DNA of 36,660 bases from a virus: positions 1 through 36,660 of IMG/VR virus record IMGVR_UViG_3300028920_000161. One strand, written 5' to 3'. Under the pieces are notes generated by a model. It did not search any database and had not been told where the DNA came from. It was given only the letters and a program-made list of their open reading frames with translations. Below, piece after piece: positions 15,200 to 22,891 of the stretch; the first letter of the stretch is position 1; each line of letters starts with the position of its first letter. The translations under genes and the position numbers were made by a program.

Positions 15200-15353
15200 A
15201 TGGTGAATGGTGAAAATAGATTAAAATAGACAATTGTGTAATTTTAAATGTAATGATTGAAAAAACGGTAAAAAAAGTATTTTGAAATTGGCTGTAAATT
15301 GAATAAAATATAAACAGGGTAATGGCATTTAATATTTCAAATATGGGGAAACC

Positions 15354-16844
15354 ATGGCAGAAAATAAAGCAGTAATAAAACCCCAAACCAGGGTAATTGC
15401 ATCCCGCCAAACCGCAATTGATACCATGGGGCAAATCGGAACCCTATTGAATCCCGATAGGGTATTGGAAAAATTGGGGATTTCTCAAACCGAAGCATAT
15501 AAGGATTTATTAACAGATACCCATTTGACAACAGTTAGGGAATCCAGGGCCGCCGCCGTAAAGAATATGGATTATGGTATTGAAAGGGGCGGGGCCCCGG
15601 CAAAGGCCGCCAAAATGGTTACCAGGATATTTGAAAACCTAGATATTGATAGATTTATTGATGATGTTTTACTGGCAAATGATTATGGAATGGCCCCAAT
15701 CGAAATTATATGGAAACAAACAGAAAATTGGTATATTCCGGATGCCCTGGTTGGAAAACCGGCCCGGTGGTTCCAATTTGATGAACAGAACAGATTGCGT
15801 TTTATATCGCAATCAAATATGACCGATGGGGTATTGGTTCCAAATTATAAAATATTATTGCCCCGGAACCGGGCAACATATGACAACCCATATGGGGATG
15901 CCCTTTTATCCAAAGTGTATTGGCCAATTACTTGGAAAAGGAACGGTTTGAAATGGTGGAATGTTTTTGTTGAAAAATATGCCATGCCCTGGATTGTTGT
16001 AAAAAATCCCCCTAACATGGATGAAACAGATGCGGATAAATTACTGGATGATTTAAATGAAATGGTACAGGATGCTGTATTAATGATTCCTGGGGATAAT
16101 TCCATGGAATTTAAAGAACCATCCGGCGGCAGAAGTTCGGAAATATATGAAGGCATGGCGAAATATATGAATGCCGAAATATCCAAAGTTTATTTAGGGC
16201 AAACCCTTACAACAGAAATTGGGGATGTTGGTAGTTATTCGGCATCCCAAACCCATCAAGGGGTAAAGGATGAAAGAAGGGATGCTGATAAATTGATGAT
16301 TGAAAGAACGGCAAACCAATTAATAAAATGGATATGGGAAATTAATATTTCATCCGGGGAAACCCCCAAGGCGGATTTACCATATTTTAAATTGTATTTA
16401 CCGCAAAGCATAAATAAAGAACAGGCAGAAAGGGATAAAATATTATCTGACATTGGGGTTAAATTTCAACCCGAATACATGAAAAAAACATATAACCTGG
16501 ATGATAATGATTTTGAAATGGGGGAACCAACCGGGCCAGGGGAAGCCCCGGATGCCGGCGGCCCCATACCTGGGTTGTCAATGTTTGCAAAAACATACCC
16601 TGACCAGGAAAGCATTGATAATGCTGTAAAAAATATTCCCGCATCAGTTTTGGAAAAACAGGCAAATGGTATATTAAAACCAATAATTGATTTGGTTAAC
16701 AGTTCTAATTCATATGATGATGTACTAGATAATTTACTGGATACATTTCCGGAAATGGATTTTGATTCCCTTGAATCCATGGTAAAACAGGCAATTTTTG
16801 TATCAAATGTTTATGGCCGGATTGCGGCCAATGATGAAAAATAA
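15354..16844 (+). CDS. Portal protein, DUF935 / Mu gp29 family
   Basis: The gene encodes 496 residues. The middle shows the DUF935 signature: NPYGDALLSKVYWPITWKR, then GLKWWNVFVEKYAMPW, followed by the VGSYSASQTH (~300) and ERTANQLIKW region. The protein forms the dodecameric ring at the capsid vertex for DNA entry and tail joining. ATG 15354 follows GGGG at 15345. A 17-codon frame from 15322 overlaps the start and may be a leader. It is followed without a gap by the MuF gene, as in Mu-like phages. Confidence 0.94.
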   Translation: MAENKAVIKPQTRVIASRQTAIDTMGQIGTLLNPDRVLEKLGISQTEAYKDLLTDTHLTTVRESRAAAVKNMDYGIERGGAPAKAAKMVTRIFENLDIDRFIDDVLLANDYGMAPIEIIWKQTENWYIPDALVGKPARWFQFDEQNRLRFISQSNMTDGVLVPNYKILLPRNRATYDNPYGDALLSKVYWPITWKRNGLKWWNVFVEKYAMPWIVVKNPPNMDETDADKLLDDLNEMVQDAVLMIPGDNSMEFKEPSGGRSSEIYEGMAKYMNAEISKVYLGQTLTTEIGDVGSYSASQTHQGVKDERRDADKLMIERTANQLIKWIWEINISSGETPKADLPYFKLYLPQSINKEQAERDKILSDIGVKFQPEYMKKTYNLDDNDFEMGEPTGPGEAPDAGGPIPGLSMFAKTYPDQESIDNAVKNIPASVLEKQANGILKPIIDLVNSSNSYDDVLDNLLDTFPEMDFDSLESMVKQAIFVSNVYGRIAANDEK

Positions 16845-18365
16845 ATGCCATTAAAGGATGTAAAGGTTGGAACCGCATTAAGAATGCCCCCAAAAAGGGC
16901 CATTAAATACTTTGAATCCAAGGGCAATAAAATAACATGGGATTGGCGGGAGCAATTAAAAATGAACAACCATTTGGCATTTACAGTTGCCAAGGTTGGA
17001 AAGATGGATATTTTACAGGAAATGCGGGGGGAAATTAAAAAGGCCCTGGATAATGGAATACCCTTTAAACAGTTTAAAAAAGAATTACAACCCCGATTGG
17101 CCCGGATGGGATGGGCCCCAAGGGAAAAAAGGGCCCCGGATGGAAAATTAATCCAGTTGGGGGCCCCGGCCAGGTTGTCCATTATTTATGAAACAAATAT
17201 GCAATCATCCTATAATGCCGGCAGATACCAGGCATTTATGGATAATAAAAAAAACAGGCCATATTTATTGTATGTTGCAGTTGTTGACGATTCAACCAGG
17301 CCGGCCCATTTAGATTTAAATGGGCAATTACATCCAGTAGATTCTAAATTTTGGGATTCATATACCCCGCCAAATGGTTACAGATGCAGATGCCGCATAA
17401 GGGCATTATCGGAAAAACAGGCGGAACGGAAAGGGGGAATAACAAAGGTGGCCCCCAAGTATAAAAAGGGCCCGAAAAAAGGAAATGTTGTAAGGCCGGA
17501 TAAAGGTTTTTCAGGGAACCCAGGAACTAAAAATTGGAATCCAAATCCGGCAAAGTATGATAAAGATATATGGAACCTGGGTAAAACATTGCCGCCGCCG
17601 CCAATGCCAAAAAAGAAACCCCCATTTAAAGCGGAAAAACCAAAAACCATTGGAAAAACAAAGGGTTTCCAAAAACAAAATACAATTGCCGATTGTGAAA
17701 AATGGGGGGTTGCCAATGGGGTTGCAAAGGAAATTGATTATACCGGGGTTGATTTAAAATATGCAAATGATATAAATGAACAATTGTATTATTTAAGGAA
17801 TAAATATCCGGGCACATTTTTAGAAAAAATTGGGGTAAATGAAACATCCGCTTATGCATCAGTTGGAAATAAAAGGATTATGAATTTAAATCCCGCATGG
17901 TTCGGAAATGTACAAAAATTCCAAAATAAAAGAGCCGGGGAGATGGCGGCATTGGCTAAAGTTAGAATTGACCCCAATCGCTCCGCCGCAAAAAATGTTG
18001 TAACCCATGAATTTGGGCATACATTGGTTTATGGGTTGGAAGTAAAAGGTTCATATAAATATGGAATAAAGATAAATCCCAAATATGCGGAAATAAAAAA
18101 AATCCGCCGGGATTACCGGGCAGAATTAAAAAGGGTTAGGAAAAAGTTTCCCGCCGGCCCCGGCCCCTTTGCTCCATCAAAACAATTTAAAGAAATATAC
18201 ATATCAGATTATGCAAATTATAAATATATCCAATCCGGGGATGATTATTCGGAATTTATAGCGGAATCATTTTCACAGTATGAAAGGGGAGAAATTAAAA
18301 ACAAATTTACAGATAGAATGGGGAAATTTTTTGAACAACAATTTGGGGTAAAAAATGGCAAATGA
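16845..18365 (+). CDS. MuF head protein fused to a zinc metalloprotease-like domain
   Basis: The gene encodes 506 residues. The MuF domain is at ~55-190: RLSIIYETNMQSSYNAGRYQAF in outline, then VVDDSTRPAHLDLNGQ and PPNGYRCRCRIRALS. MuF is a minor head protein near the portal. After a Lys/Pro linker (~200-275) a second domain carries THEFGHTL (H388, E389, H392) and SEFIAESF (E470/E474), which read as an HExxH zinc protease with a downstream Glu ligand. MuF proteins with C-terminal toxin-like domains are known; this one would be packaged in the head and could be injected with DNA. Catalysis and role are inferred. Confidence 0.88.
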   Translation: MPLKDVKVGTALRMPPKRAIKYFESKGNKITWDWREQLKMNNHLAFTVAKVGKMDILQEMRGEIKKALDNGIPFKQFKKELQPRLARMGWAPREKRAPDGKLIQLGAPARLSIIYETNMQSSYNAGRYQAFMDNKKNRPYLLYVAVVDDSTRPAHLDLNGQLHPVDSKFWDSYTPPNGYRCRCRIRALSEKQAERKGGITKVAPKYKKGPKKGNVVRPDKGFSGNPGTKNWNPNPAKYDKDIWNLGKTLPPPPMPKKKPPFKAEKPKTIGKTKGFQKQNTIADCEKWGVANGVAKEIDYTGVDLKYANDINEQLYYLRNKYPGTFLEKIGVNETSAYASVGNKRIMNLNPAWFGNVQKFQNKRAGEMAALAKVRIDPNRSAAKNVVTHEFGHTLVYGLEVKGSYKYGIKINPKYAEIKKIRRDYRAELKRVRKKFPAGPGPFAPSKQFKEIYISDYANYKYIQSGDDYSEFIAESFSQYERGEIKNKFTDRMGKFFEQQFGVKNGK

Positions 18366-18573
18366 ATTAAAAACAGTAGATAAAATATTTCAATGTGGGG
18401 ATTGCATCCATTACAAGGGGGCCCAAGTTCATCCAAATGGATATTCCCAATTACATATTTGTGTGGCATTCCCCAAGGGCATCCCCGACAAAATAATATT
18501 TAGTGATTTTATCCATACAAAACCATATCCAAATGATAAGGGAATAAGATTTGAGCCCAAAGGCCCCCAATAA
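18355..18573 (+). CDS. Small Cys-motif protein, phage family of unknown function
   Basis: The gene encodes 72 residues and overlaps the MuF gene by 11 bp. F-Q-C-G-D-C-I-H-Y-K-G, then H-I-C-V-A-F-P-K-G-I-P and I-H-T-K-P-Y-x-N-D-K-G-I-R-F-E is a layout I know from small phage proteins encoded beside portal and MuF genes (CxxC ... C-x-AFP-x-GIP ... H-x-x-P...D-x-G-I-x-F). The cysteines probably bind zinc. No activity is established. It is followed directly by the glycosyltransferase gene. Confidence 0.7.
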   Translation: MANELKTVDKIFQCGDCIHYKGAQVHPNGYSQLHICVAFPKGIPDKIIFSDFIHTKPYPNDKGIRFEPKGPQ

Positions 18574-19766
18574 TGCAGAAAAATCTAAAAAAATGCATGG
18601 GTAAAATCCCCGGCCCATTAAAATCAAATCATCCGCCGGAAACCATTGCGGTATGCATGATTGTAAAAAATGAAGAAAGCAAAATTGCGGATGCCATTAA
18701 TTCAGTAATACCATTTGCGGATGAAATAATTATTAATGATACAGGTTCAACAGATGGAACCATTGAAATAATAAAAGAATATCAAAAAATAATTAATAAT
18801 CCGCCAATTATTTTAATTCAAAATCCATGGGAAAAATCATTTAGCAAGGCCAGGAACCAGGGATTGGCGAAAAGCAGATGCCAATGGAATTTTTGGTTGG
18901 ATGCGGATGATAAGATTGAACCCGGTGAAGCAAATAAAATAAATACTTTAAAGCGGGCCCCCCTGGATAGGGTTTTTGGATTTACAATACAAAATACCAA
19001 TCAATACGGAATGCCCAAGGCGGAATTTGTCCAGGTTCGGATGTTTCCAAACCATCCATTATTAGGATTCCGCCGCCGAATTCATGAACAGATATTGCCG
19101 GCAATTGCAGAATTGGGGCTACATTTAGTTTATACGGATGGAAAAATTATCCATACCGGTTACGAAAATGAACAATATAAAAAGAAAAAACAACATAGGA
19201 ACCTGGAATTAATGGGGATGGAACCGGATGCCAATACCGATTATATGTTATTAATGGCCCAAGGGGACAGTAACTATATACTGGGGGAATGGGAAAAGGG
19301 AATTGATTTTTTCAAAAAGGCATATCAAATAAAAAACCTGGATAAAATCAACCTGGATGCATACCTGGTAATCCCATCCCGAATTGGGGCCGGGTTCCAT
19401 GGATTGGGACAATTTAAAAAAGCGGCGGAATGGTATGAAATTGGATACCAAAGATGGCCCCAAAATATTGAAAACTGTTTTACCCTGGGTAAATGTTACG
19501 AAAAATTAAATGAACCGGAAAAGGCCCTGGAATATTTCAATAAAGTTTTTGAATTGCCAAAAATGATTACTAGTCAAAATTTAAGATATGACCAATGCCG
19601 GTTATATTCATTTCATAATGCAACCCGGTTATTAATGAACATGGGCCGCAATCGGGAATGTTTGGAAATACTGGAATTGATGCGGAATGCATATCCCGAT
19701 TGGGAATTGGAATCAGATGATATAATACCAACCAACCAGGGGACAATTGTCCATGATACTATTTAA
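18573..19766 (+). CDS. Family 2 glycosyltransferase with TPR-like C-terminus
   Basis: The gene encodes 397 residues. The GT-A domain is clear: TIAVCMIVKNEESKI (24-38), EIIINDTGSTDGT (51-63), KARNQGL and WLDADDKIEP (109-118), with the DxD-type D110/D112 that binds the metal and sugar nucleotide. From ~225 helical pairs follow (YILGEWEKGIDFFKKA, LGQFKKAAEWYEIGYQ, LGKCYEKLNEPEKALEYFNKVF), which are TPR repeats typical of protein-directed glycosyltransferases. It sits among head genes between MuF and the gpG-like gene, so the capsid, the tail or the host surface may be its target. That is inference. Confidence 0.9.
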   Translation: MQKNLKKCMGKIPGPLKSNHPPETIAVCMIVKNEESKIADAINSVIPFADEIIINDTGSTDGTIEIIKEYQKIINNPPIILIQNPWEKSFSKARNQGLAKSRCQWNFWLDADDKIEPGEANKINTLKRAPLDRVFGFTIQNTNQYGMPKAEFVQVRMFPNHPLLGFRRRIHEQILPAIAELGLHLVYTDGKIIHTGYENEQYKKKKQHRNLELMGMEPDANTDYMLLMAQGDSNYILGEWEKGIDFFKKAYQIKNLDKINLDAYLVIPSRIGAGFHGLGQFKKAAEWYEIGYQRWPQNIENCFTLGKCYEKLNEPEKALEYFNKVFELPKMITSQNLRYDQCRLYSFHNATRLLMNMGRNRECLEILELMRNAYPDWELESDDIIPTNQGTIVHDTI

Positions 19767-20181
19767 AATAAATAGTAAAGGATTTACAGATACCATGGCC
19801 CGGTTGCGAGAAAGGGCAATTAAGAAAAGGCCATTGATGCGGGAAATTGGCGGCATAATGCATGATGAAGTTGAAGAAAATTTTGATGCCCAGGGCCGGC
19901 CGGCCTGGAAGGATTTAAAAGATACAACAAAGGCAAAAAGGGCCGCAATTGGAAAATGGCCAGGTAAAATATTACAGGTTTCCGGCCAGTTGGTAAATTC
20001 AATCCAAGTTACAACAACAGAAAATTCCGCAATTGTTGGAACCAATAAAATATATGGCCCAACCCATGAATTTGGCGATTCCCGCCGTAAAATACCGGCC
20101 AGGCCCTTTTTAACTTTATCAAATGGAAGTATTAAGGAAATTGAAGATTCAGTTACCAGGTATTTATTAGGAAACCAATGA
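19753..20181 (+). CDS. Virion morphogenesis protein, Mu gpG family
   Basis: The gene encodes 142 residues from ATG 19753, with AGGGGA nine bases upstream; an in-frame TTG at 19747 is too close to that site. The family pattern is visible: RPLMREIGGIMHDEVEENFD, G-R-P-A-W-K-D-L, LQVSGQLVNSI, IVGTNKIYGPTHEFG and I-P-A-R-P-F-L. These proteins act in head completion or tail joining in Mu-like phages. It overlaps the glycosyltransferase gene by 14 bp and the next gene as ATGA. Confidence 0.9.
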   Translation: MILFKINSKGFTDTMARLRERAIKKRPLMREIGGIMHDEVEENFDAQGRPAWKDLKDTTKAKRAAIGKWPGKILQVSGQLVNSIQVTTTENSAIVGTNKIYGPTHEFGDSRRKIPARPFLTLSNGSIKEIEDSVTRYLLGNQ

Positions 20182-20483
20182 TGCAACCAATAGATTTTGA
20201 AATTGATGATTTACCGGAACAGTTGCAACATATTGCAGATGTAATTGGGTTGCATTTAACAAAAAAAATGATGATGGAATTTAGCGGGGCAATGATAAAA
20301 TTTCCAGTACATTGGCCGCCGGGGGTAATAAAAAGGTTTATATCATTAAATTATAATGGGAAAAATGCCAATGAATTGGCGGCCCGGTTGGGAATGTCCA
20401 GGCAAACCATATTTAATTACTTAAATGAAAAAATCAGTTGCCCATCCGTTCAAAATGTAACCATCCAAAAACCTGGTAATTAA
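20178..20483 (+). CDS. Mor-family transcription activator (Mu Mor/C-like)
   Basis: The gene encodes 101 residues. The N-terminal half (ADVIGLHLTKKMMMEFSGAMIKFP in outline) is the dimerisation part of Mor-family proteins, and NGKNANELAARLGMSRQTIFNYL (60-82) is the C-terminal HTH. Mu Mor and C bind as dimers to dyad sites and activate middle or late promoters. It follows the gpG-like gene in an ATGA overlap. A dyad at 21362-21382, before the capsid operon, is a possible target. The last 63 bases overlap the antisense gene at 20421-20615. Confidence 0.8.
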   Translation: MMQPIDFEIDDLPEQLQHIADVIGLHLTKKMMMEFSGAMIKFPVHWPPGVIKRFISLNYNGKNANELAARLGMSRQTIFNYLNEKISCPSVQNVTIQKPGN

Positions 20484-20615
20484 TTTTTTTTCCAATAGGG
20501 TATAAATTGCCTGGGGATTTACTGTTTCCCTGGCATCAACCCACATTTGCCGGGATATATGCATTATTTCCCGCAATTCGGATGAAGTTAATTTTGATTT
20601 AGTTGCCATTATCAT
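20421..20615 (-). CDS. Small protein at the end of the leftward operon
   Basis: The gene encodes 64 residues: an initial KSKLTSSELREIMHISRQMWVDA helix, then YTLLEKKLITRFLDGYIL. No family is recognised. Its start overlaps the lipoprotein stop as ATGA (20612-20615), so it belongs to the three-gene leftward unit. The 3' end overlaps the Mor-like gene on the plus strand by 63 bp, so the two transcripts are complementary there. Confidence 0.55.
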   Translation of the reverse strand: MIMATKSKLTSSELREIMHISRQMWVDARETVNPQAIYTLLEKKLITRFLDGYILNGWATDFFI

Positions 20616-20803
20616 GGTATCAAAGCAACCCCAACCCCGGCGGATGATTCATAAACCAGGAATGTATGCCCTGAATGGTAAATTGTTTTTACAGTATAAT
20701 TACCGGCGGGGCCGGCGGATGCATCCGAAATGCAACCGGTTATTGTAAGGCCCCAATTTAAAATTCCAACAATTGCCATTACCCAAATTAATTTTTTCAT
20801 CAT
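20612..20803 (-). CDS. Small lipoprotein
   Basis: The gene encodes 63 residues. The signal has a basic start (MMKK), a hydrophobic core (LIWVMAIVGILNWGLTI) and the lipobox I-T-G-C, so the mature protein begins CISDASAGPAG. The rest (YTVKTIYHSGHTFLVYESSAGVGVALIP, outlined) is one small beta unit with a G-H-x-F-L-V-Y element seen in short secreted proteins of unknown role. It is coupled by ATGA on both sides. It could act at the cell envelope, for example in exclusion of other phages. No direct evidence. Confidence 0.65.
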   Translation of the reverse strand: MMKKLIWVMAIVGILNWGLTITGCISDASAGPAGNYTVKTIYHSGHTFLVYESSAGVGVALIP

Positions 20804-21273
20804 TTCCCCAGGGTTGAAGTTGATGCCAGTTTTTCAATGAATTTTTCCAGTTGTTCATCATTCATTTTTTCAAACAGATTATTGCCAATATCCAATTCCT
20901 TTTTATCAACAAATTTTCCCATTAATTGCATGAATAATTTTGCCGCCTTAACAGAACCATGGGCGGCCTGGATGGAAACAGATGCCATTATATTATCAAA
21001 CATCAGTTCATATTTTTCCCGCCGGGTTTCTAAGGATGTTTTTTTAAGCATTTTCAAATGGTTTTTAATTGTTGTTACAGAAACATTACATTTATCCGCC
21101 AATTCAATGTTGGTTGGGGGGGTTCCATGTTTTTGAATGTGGTCAAAAAATGCGGTACAAATAACAGTATGGTTGTATTCTTTATCCCGCCGGCCCCGGC
21201 CCTTTATCATTGGTATGGATGTTAAAGGTTCAGTAATTTCCAAATCATCTGTATTTAAATTTTCATTATCCAT
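20800..21273 (-). CDS. Likely small terminase subunit, encoded on the opposite strand
   Basis: The gene encodes 157 residues. Residues ~51-75 (TNIELADKCNVSVTTIKNHL) form an HTH. Residues ~95-122 (MASVSIQAAHGSVKAAKLFMQLMG, outlined) match the helix with A-x-x-G-x-V-K-A-A-K-L-x-x-x-x-x-G that marks phBC6A51-type small terminases. The C-terminal helix (EKMNDEQLEKFIEKLA) could contact TerL. It lies 6 kb from terL and is read the other way, which is unusual. The alternative is an HTH regulator. AAAGG lies about 10 bp before its start codon (on the minus strand). Confidence 0.6.
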   Translation of the reverse strand: MDNENLNTDDLEITEPLTSIPMIKGRGRRDKEYNHTVICTAFFDHIQKHGTPPTNIELADKCNVSVTTIKNHLKMLKKTSLETRREKYELMFDNIMASVSIQAAHGSVKAAKLFMQLMGKFVDKKELDIGNNLFEKMNDEQLEKFIEKLASTSTLGK

Positions 21274-21361
21274 AAAATTATGCCTTTATTTGTCTTTCCT
21301 GGTTATACCTTTATTATAAATTAATTAATAATTTACATCCAGTAAAATATTGGGTTGAATT

Positions 21362-21382
21362 TGTACCGGAAACCTGGGTACA
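21362..21382. promoter_or_regulatory. Perfect dyad in the divergent control region
   Basis: TGTACC (21362-21367) and GGTACA (21377-21382) are exact reverse complements separated by nine bases. The 156-bp region 21274-21429 separates the leftward TerS-like operon from the rightward capsid operon, so it must contain both promoters. GTAC is uncommon in this genome, and a 21-bp dyad is the size of a dimer operator. The Mor-like protein, an HTH protein at 4409 or 8518, or the TerS-like protein could bind it. Confidence 0.45.
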
Positions 21383-21429
21383 TTGGAAGTATCATATTGC
21401 TTTTTACTCAAAATGGGGGCCCGGACAAA

Positions 21430-21582
21430 ATGAAATATTTTAAACCAAAATCGGTTTCATGGTGGGCGGGCGTTTCCATTTTGGTAAAGGCCATTGCCCA
21501 ATCCATAATTGAAAAATCCATTGATGTTGAAGGAATATCCCAAGGGTTGGGAATTATTGGCATCCGGGGGGCATTCAAGTAA
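21430..21582 (+). CDS. Small hydrophobic protein before the prohead protease
   Basis: The gene encodes 50 residues from ATG 21430, with GGGGG at 21415-21419. A TTG start at 21355 would run through the dyad and lacks a ribosome site. MKYFKPKSVSWWAGV is followed by a helix (LVKAIAQSIIEK) and a Gly/Ile-rich end (GISQGLGIIGIRGAFK). I know similar 50-60 residue proteins from Mu-like head operons, with no role known. It is directly followed by the protease gene. Confidence 0.55.
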   Translation: MKYFKPKSVSWWAGVSILVKAIAQSIIEKSIDVEGISQGLGIIGIRGAFK

Positions 21583-22161
21583 ATGAAGAAAGAAGTTTTC
21601 AAATCCGGAACCTGGACAGATTCAAGCGGAAGAACCCGCACATGGACAAATTCCGATATTGATAAAATGGTTTCTTCTTTCAATCCCGACAATCGGGAAA
21701 TCCCAATGGTTGTAGGGCATCCAAAAACAGATTCACCCGCATTTGGTTGGGTTGCCAGGGTATGGCGGGAAGGTAATGGATTATGGGCGGAATTTAAGGA
21801 TGTTGTTAAAGAAATGCAATCCGCAATTAAAAAAAAGATGTTTAAAAATACATCTGTTTCCATCAATCCGGATGGAACATTGCGGCATATCGGTTTTTTA
21901 GGGGGGGCCCAACCGGCCGTTCCCGGCCTGGGAAAAATACAATTTGAGGACAACCCCGAAATTGTAACAATAGAATATTCCGATTTGCCGGATGATGATG
22001 ATTATACAGTAATTGAAGGCATGGATTATTTCAGTTTTATGGCCAATTATGCGGAGGGCATGGTTGTTCAGTCATTAATTTTTGAAAAATCTAAATTCCC
22101 AACAGCGGAAGCGGTAAGGGGATGGATTGCAAAAAACCCGCAATTTAAGGTAATAGAATAA
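21583..22161 (+). CDS. Prohead protease, Mu gpI-like
   Basis: The gene encodes 192 residues. IPMVVGHPKTDSPAFGWV (residues ~40-57) is the hallmark of Mu gpI-type phage proteases (V-G-H-P...P-A-x-G-W-V), followed by a beta region (GLWAEFKDV, FKNTSVSINPDG). The C-terminal 40 residues (VVQSLIFEKSKFPTAEAVRGWI in outline) resemble the XkdF-type 'F.K..F..EEA..W' element. The enzyme would cleave scaffold and capsid proteins during head maturation. The stop overlaps the next start (TAATG). Confidence 0.86.
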   Translation: MKKEVFKSGTWTDSSGRTRTWTNSDIDKMVSSFNPDNREIPMVVGHPKTDSPAFGWVARVWREGNGLWAEFKDVVKEMQSAIKKKMFKNTSVSINPDGTLRHIGFLGGAQPAVPGLGKIQFEDNPEIVTIEYSDLPDDDDYTVIEGMDYFSFMANYAEGMVVQSLIFEKSKFPTAEAVRGWIAKNPQFKVIE

Positions 22162-22847
22162 TGCCAGGTATTGAAGAAAAACAAAATACATTTAGGGTTC
22201 GACAAATTAACCCGGATGCATTTGATGCTGATTCATTCCGGATAATTAAAATTACCGATGGGGTAAATGCAGTTATAGGAAAAACCAAACAAAACAAAGG
22301 GGACAACATGAATTGGGAAGAAAAAGCCAAAGAATTGGAAATTAAACTGAATGATGCCAATGCCAAAATAACGGAATTGGAATCAAAGGTTACTGAAACC
22401 GAAGAAAAGGCCGCCAAAGCAGAAGAAAAATTTTCAGCAGAAGAACAGGCCCATATTGAAACAAAGGCCAGTATTGAAAAGGCAAAGATTGAGGCACAGG
22501 CCGCCAAAGAAAATGAATTTGTTGATGGGTTGATTAAGGCCCGCAAATTGAAACCCGCTGATAAAGAATTAACCCTTGTAACCCTGGAAAAATTGCGGGA
22601 TGCCAATGAAATCGAATTTACAGATGCAGAGGGCAACAAACAGAAAAAAGCGGCACAAACCCAGTATATGGAAAACCTGGATGCCGTTGAACCATTTGTT
22701 TCTGATTCAGAAGATTTTACCGATGGAACAGAAGCGAATAAGGATGCAAAATTAAGCAAACTGGCAAAGGCCCGGATGGAAGAAAAGAATATTTCTTTAT
22801 CCCATGCAACCCAGGAAATTATTGCCGAAAATCCATCATTGGCATAA
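22161..22847 (+). CDS. XkdF-like segment fused to the head scaffold
   Basis: The gene encodes 228 residues. Residues ~10-42 (TFRVRQINPDAF, SFRIIKITDGVNAVIGK) match the XkdF-type segment that normally accompanies the 'F.K..F....A..W' element now at the end of the upstream protease. Residues 50-200 are a long charged coiled coil (EEKAKELEIKLNDANAKITE, then ETEEKAAKAEEKF) typical of scaffold proteins that guide capsid assembly and are removed by the protease. An internal start at 22308 probably makes most of the scaffold. Confidence 0.8.
   Translation: MPGIEEKQNTFRVRQINPDAFDADSFRIIKITDGVNAVIGKTKQNKGDNMNWEEKAKELEIKLNDANAKITELESKVTETEEKAAKAEEKFSAEEQAHIETKASIEKAKIEAQAAKENEFVDGLIKARKLKPADKELTLVTLEKLRDANEIEFTDAEGNKQKKAAQTQYMENLDAVEPFVSDSEDFTDGTEANKDAKLSKLAKARMEEKNISLSHATQEIIAENPSLA
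22308..22847 (+). CDS. Nested scaffold protein from an internal start
   Basis: The ATG at 22308 is codon 50 of the 22161 frame. AAAGGGG (22296-22302) precedes it with a five-base gap, a stronger ribosome site than the one for 22161. The product would be 179 residues of coiled coil (MNWEEKAKELEI...), i.e. scaffold alone. Mu gpZ and lambda Nu3 arise in the same way as in-frame internal products of the protease gene; here the nesting lies in the second frame. Inferred from sequence only. Confidence 0.7.
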   Translation: MNWEEKAKELEIKLNDANAKITELESKVTETEEKAAKAEEKFSAEEQAHIETKASIEKAKIEAQAAKENEFVDGLIKARKLKPADKELTLVTLEKLRDANEIEFTDAEGNKQKKAAQTQYMENLDAVEPFVSDSEDFTDGTEANKDAKLSKLAKARMEEKNISLSHATQEIIAENPSLA

Positions 22848-22891
22848 ACAGAAAATAAAGGAATTTTAAAACCAAAAAAAAGGGGAAAAAA

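Noticed and set aside
21355-21582. TTG 21355 as start of the small hydrophobic protein
   Set aside because: It would translate through the dyad at 21362-21382 and lacks a ribosome site. ATG 21430 has GGGGG upstream.
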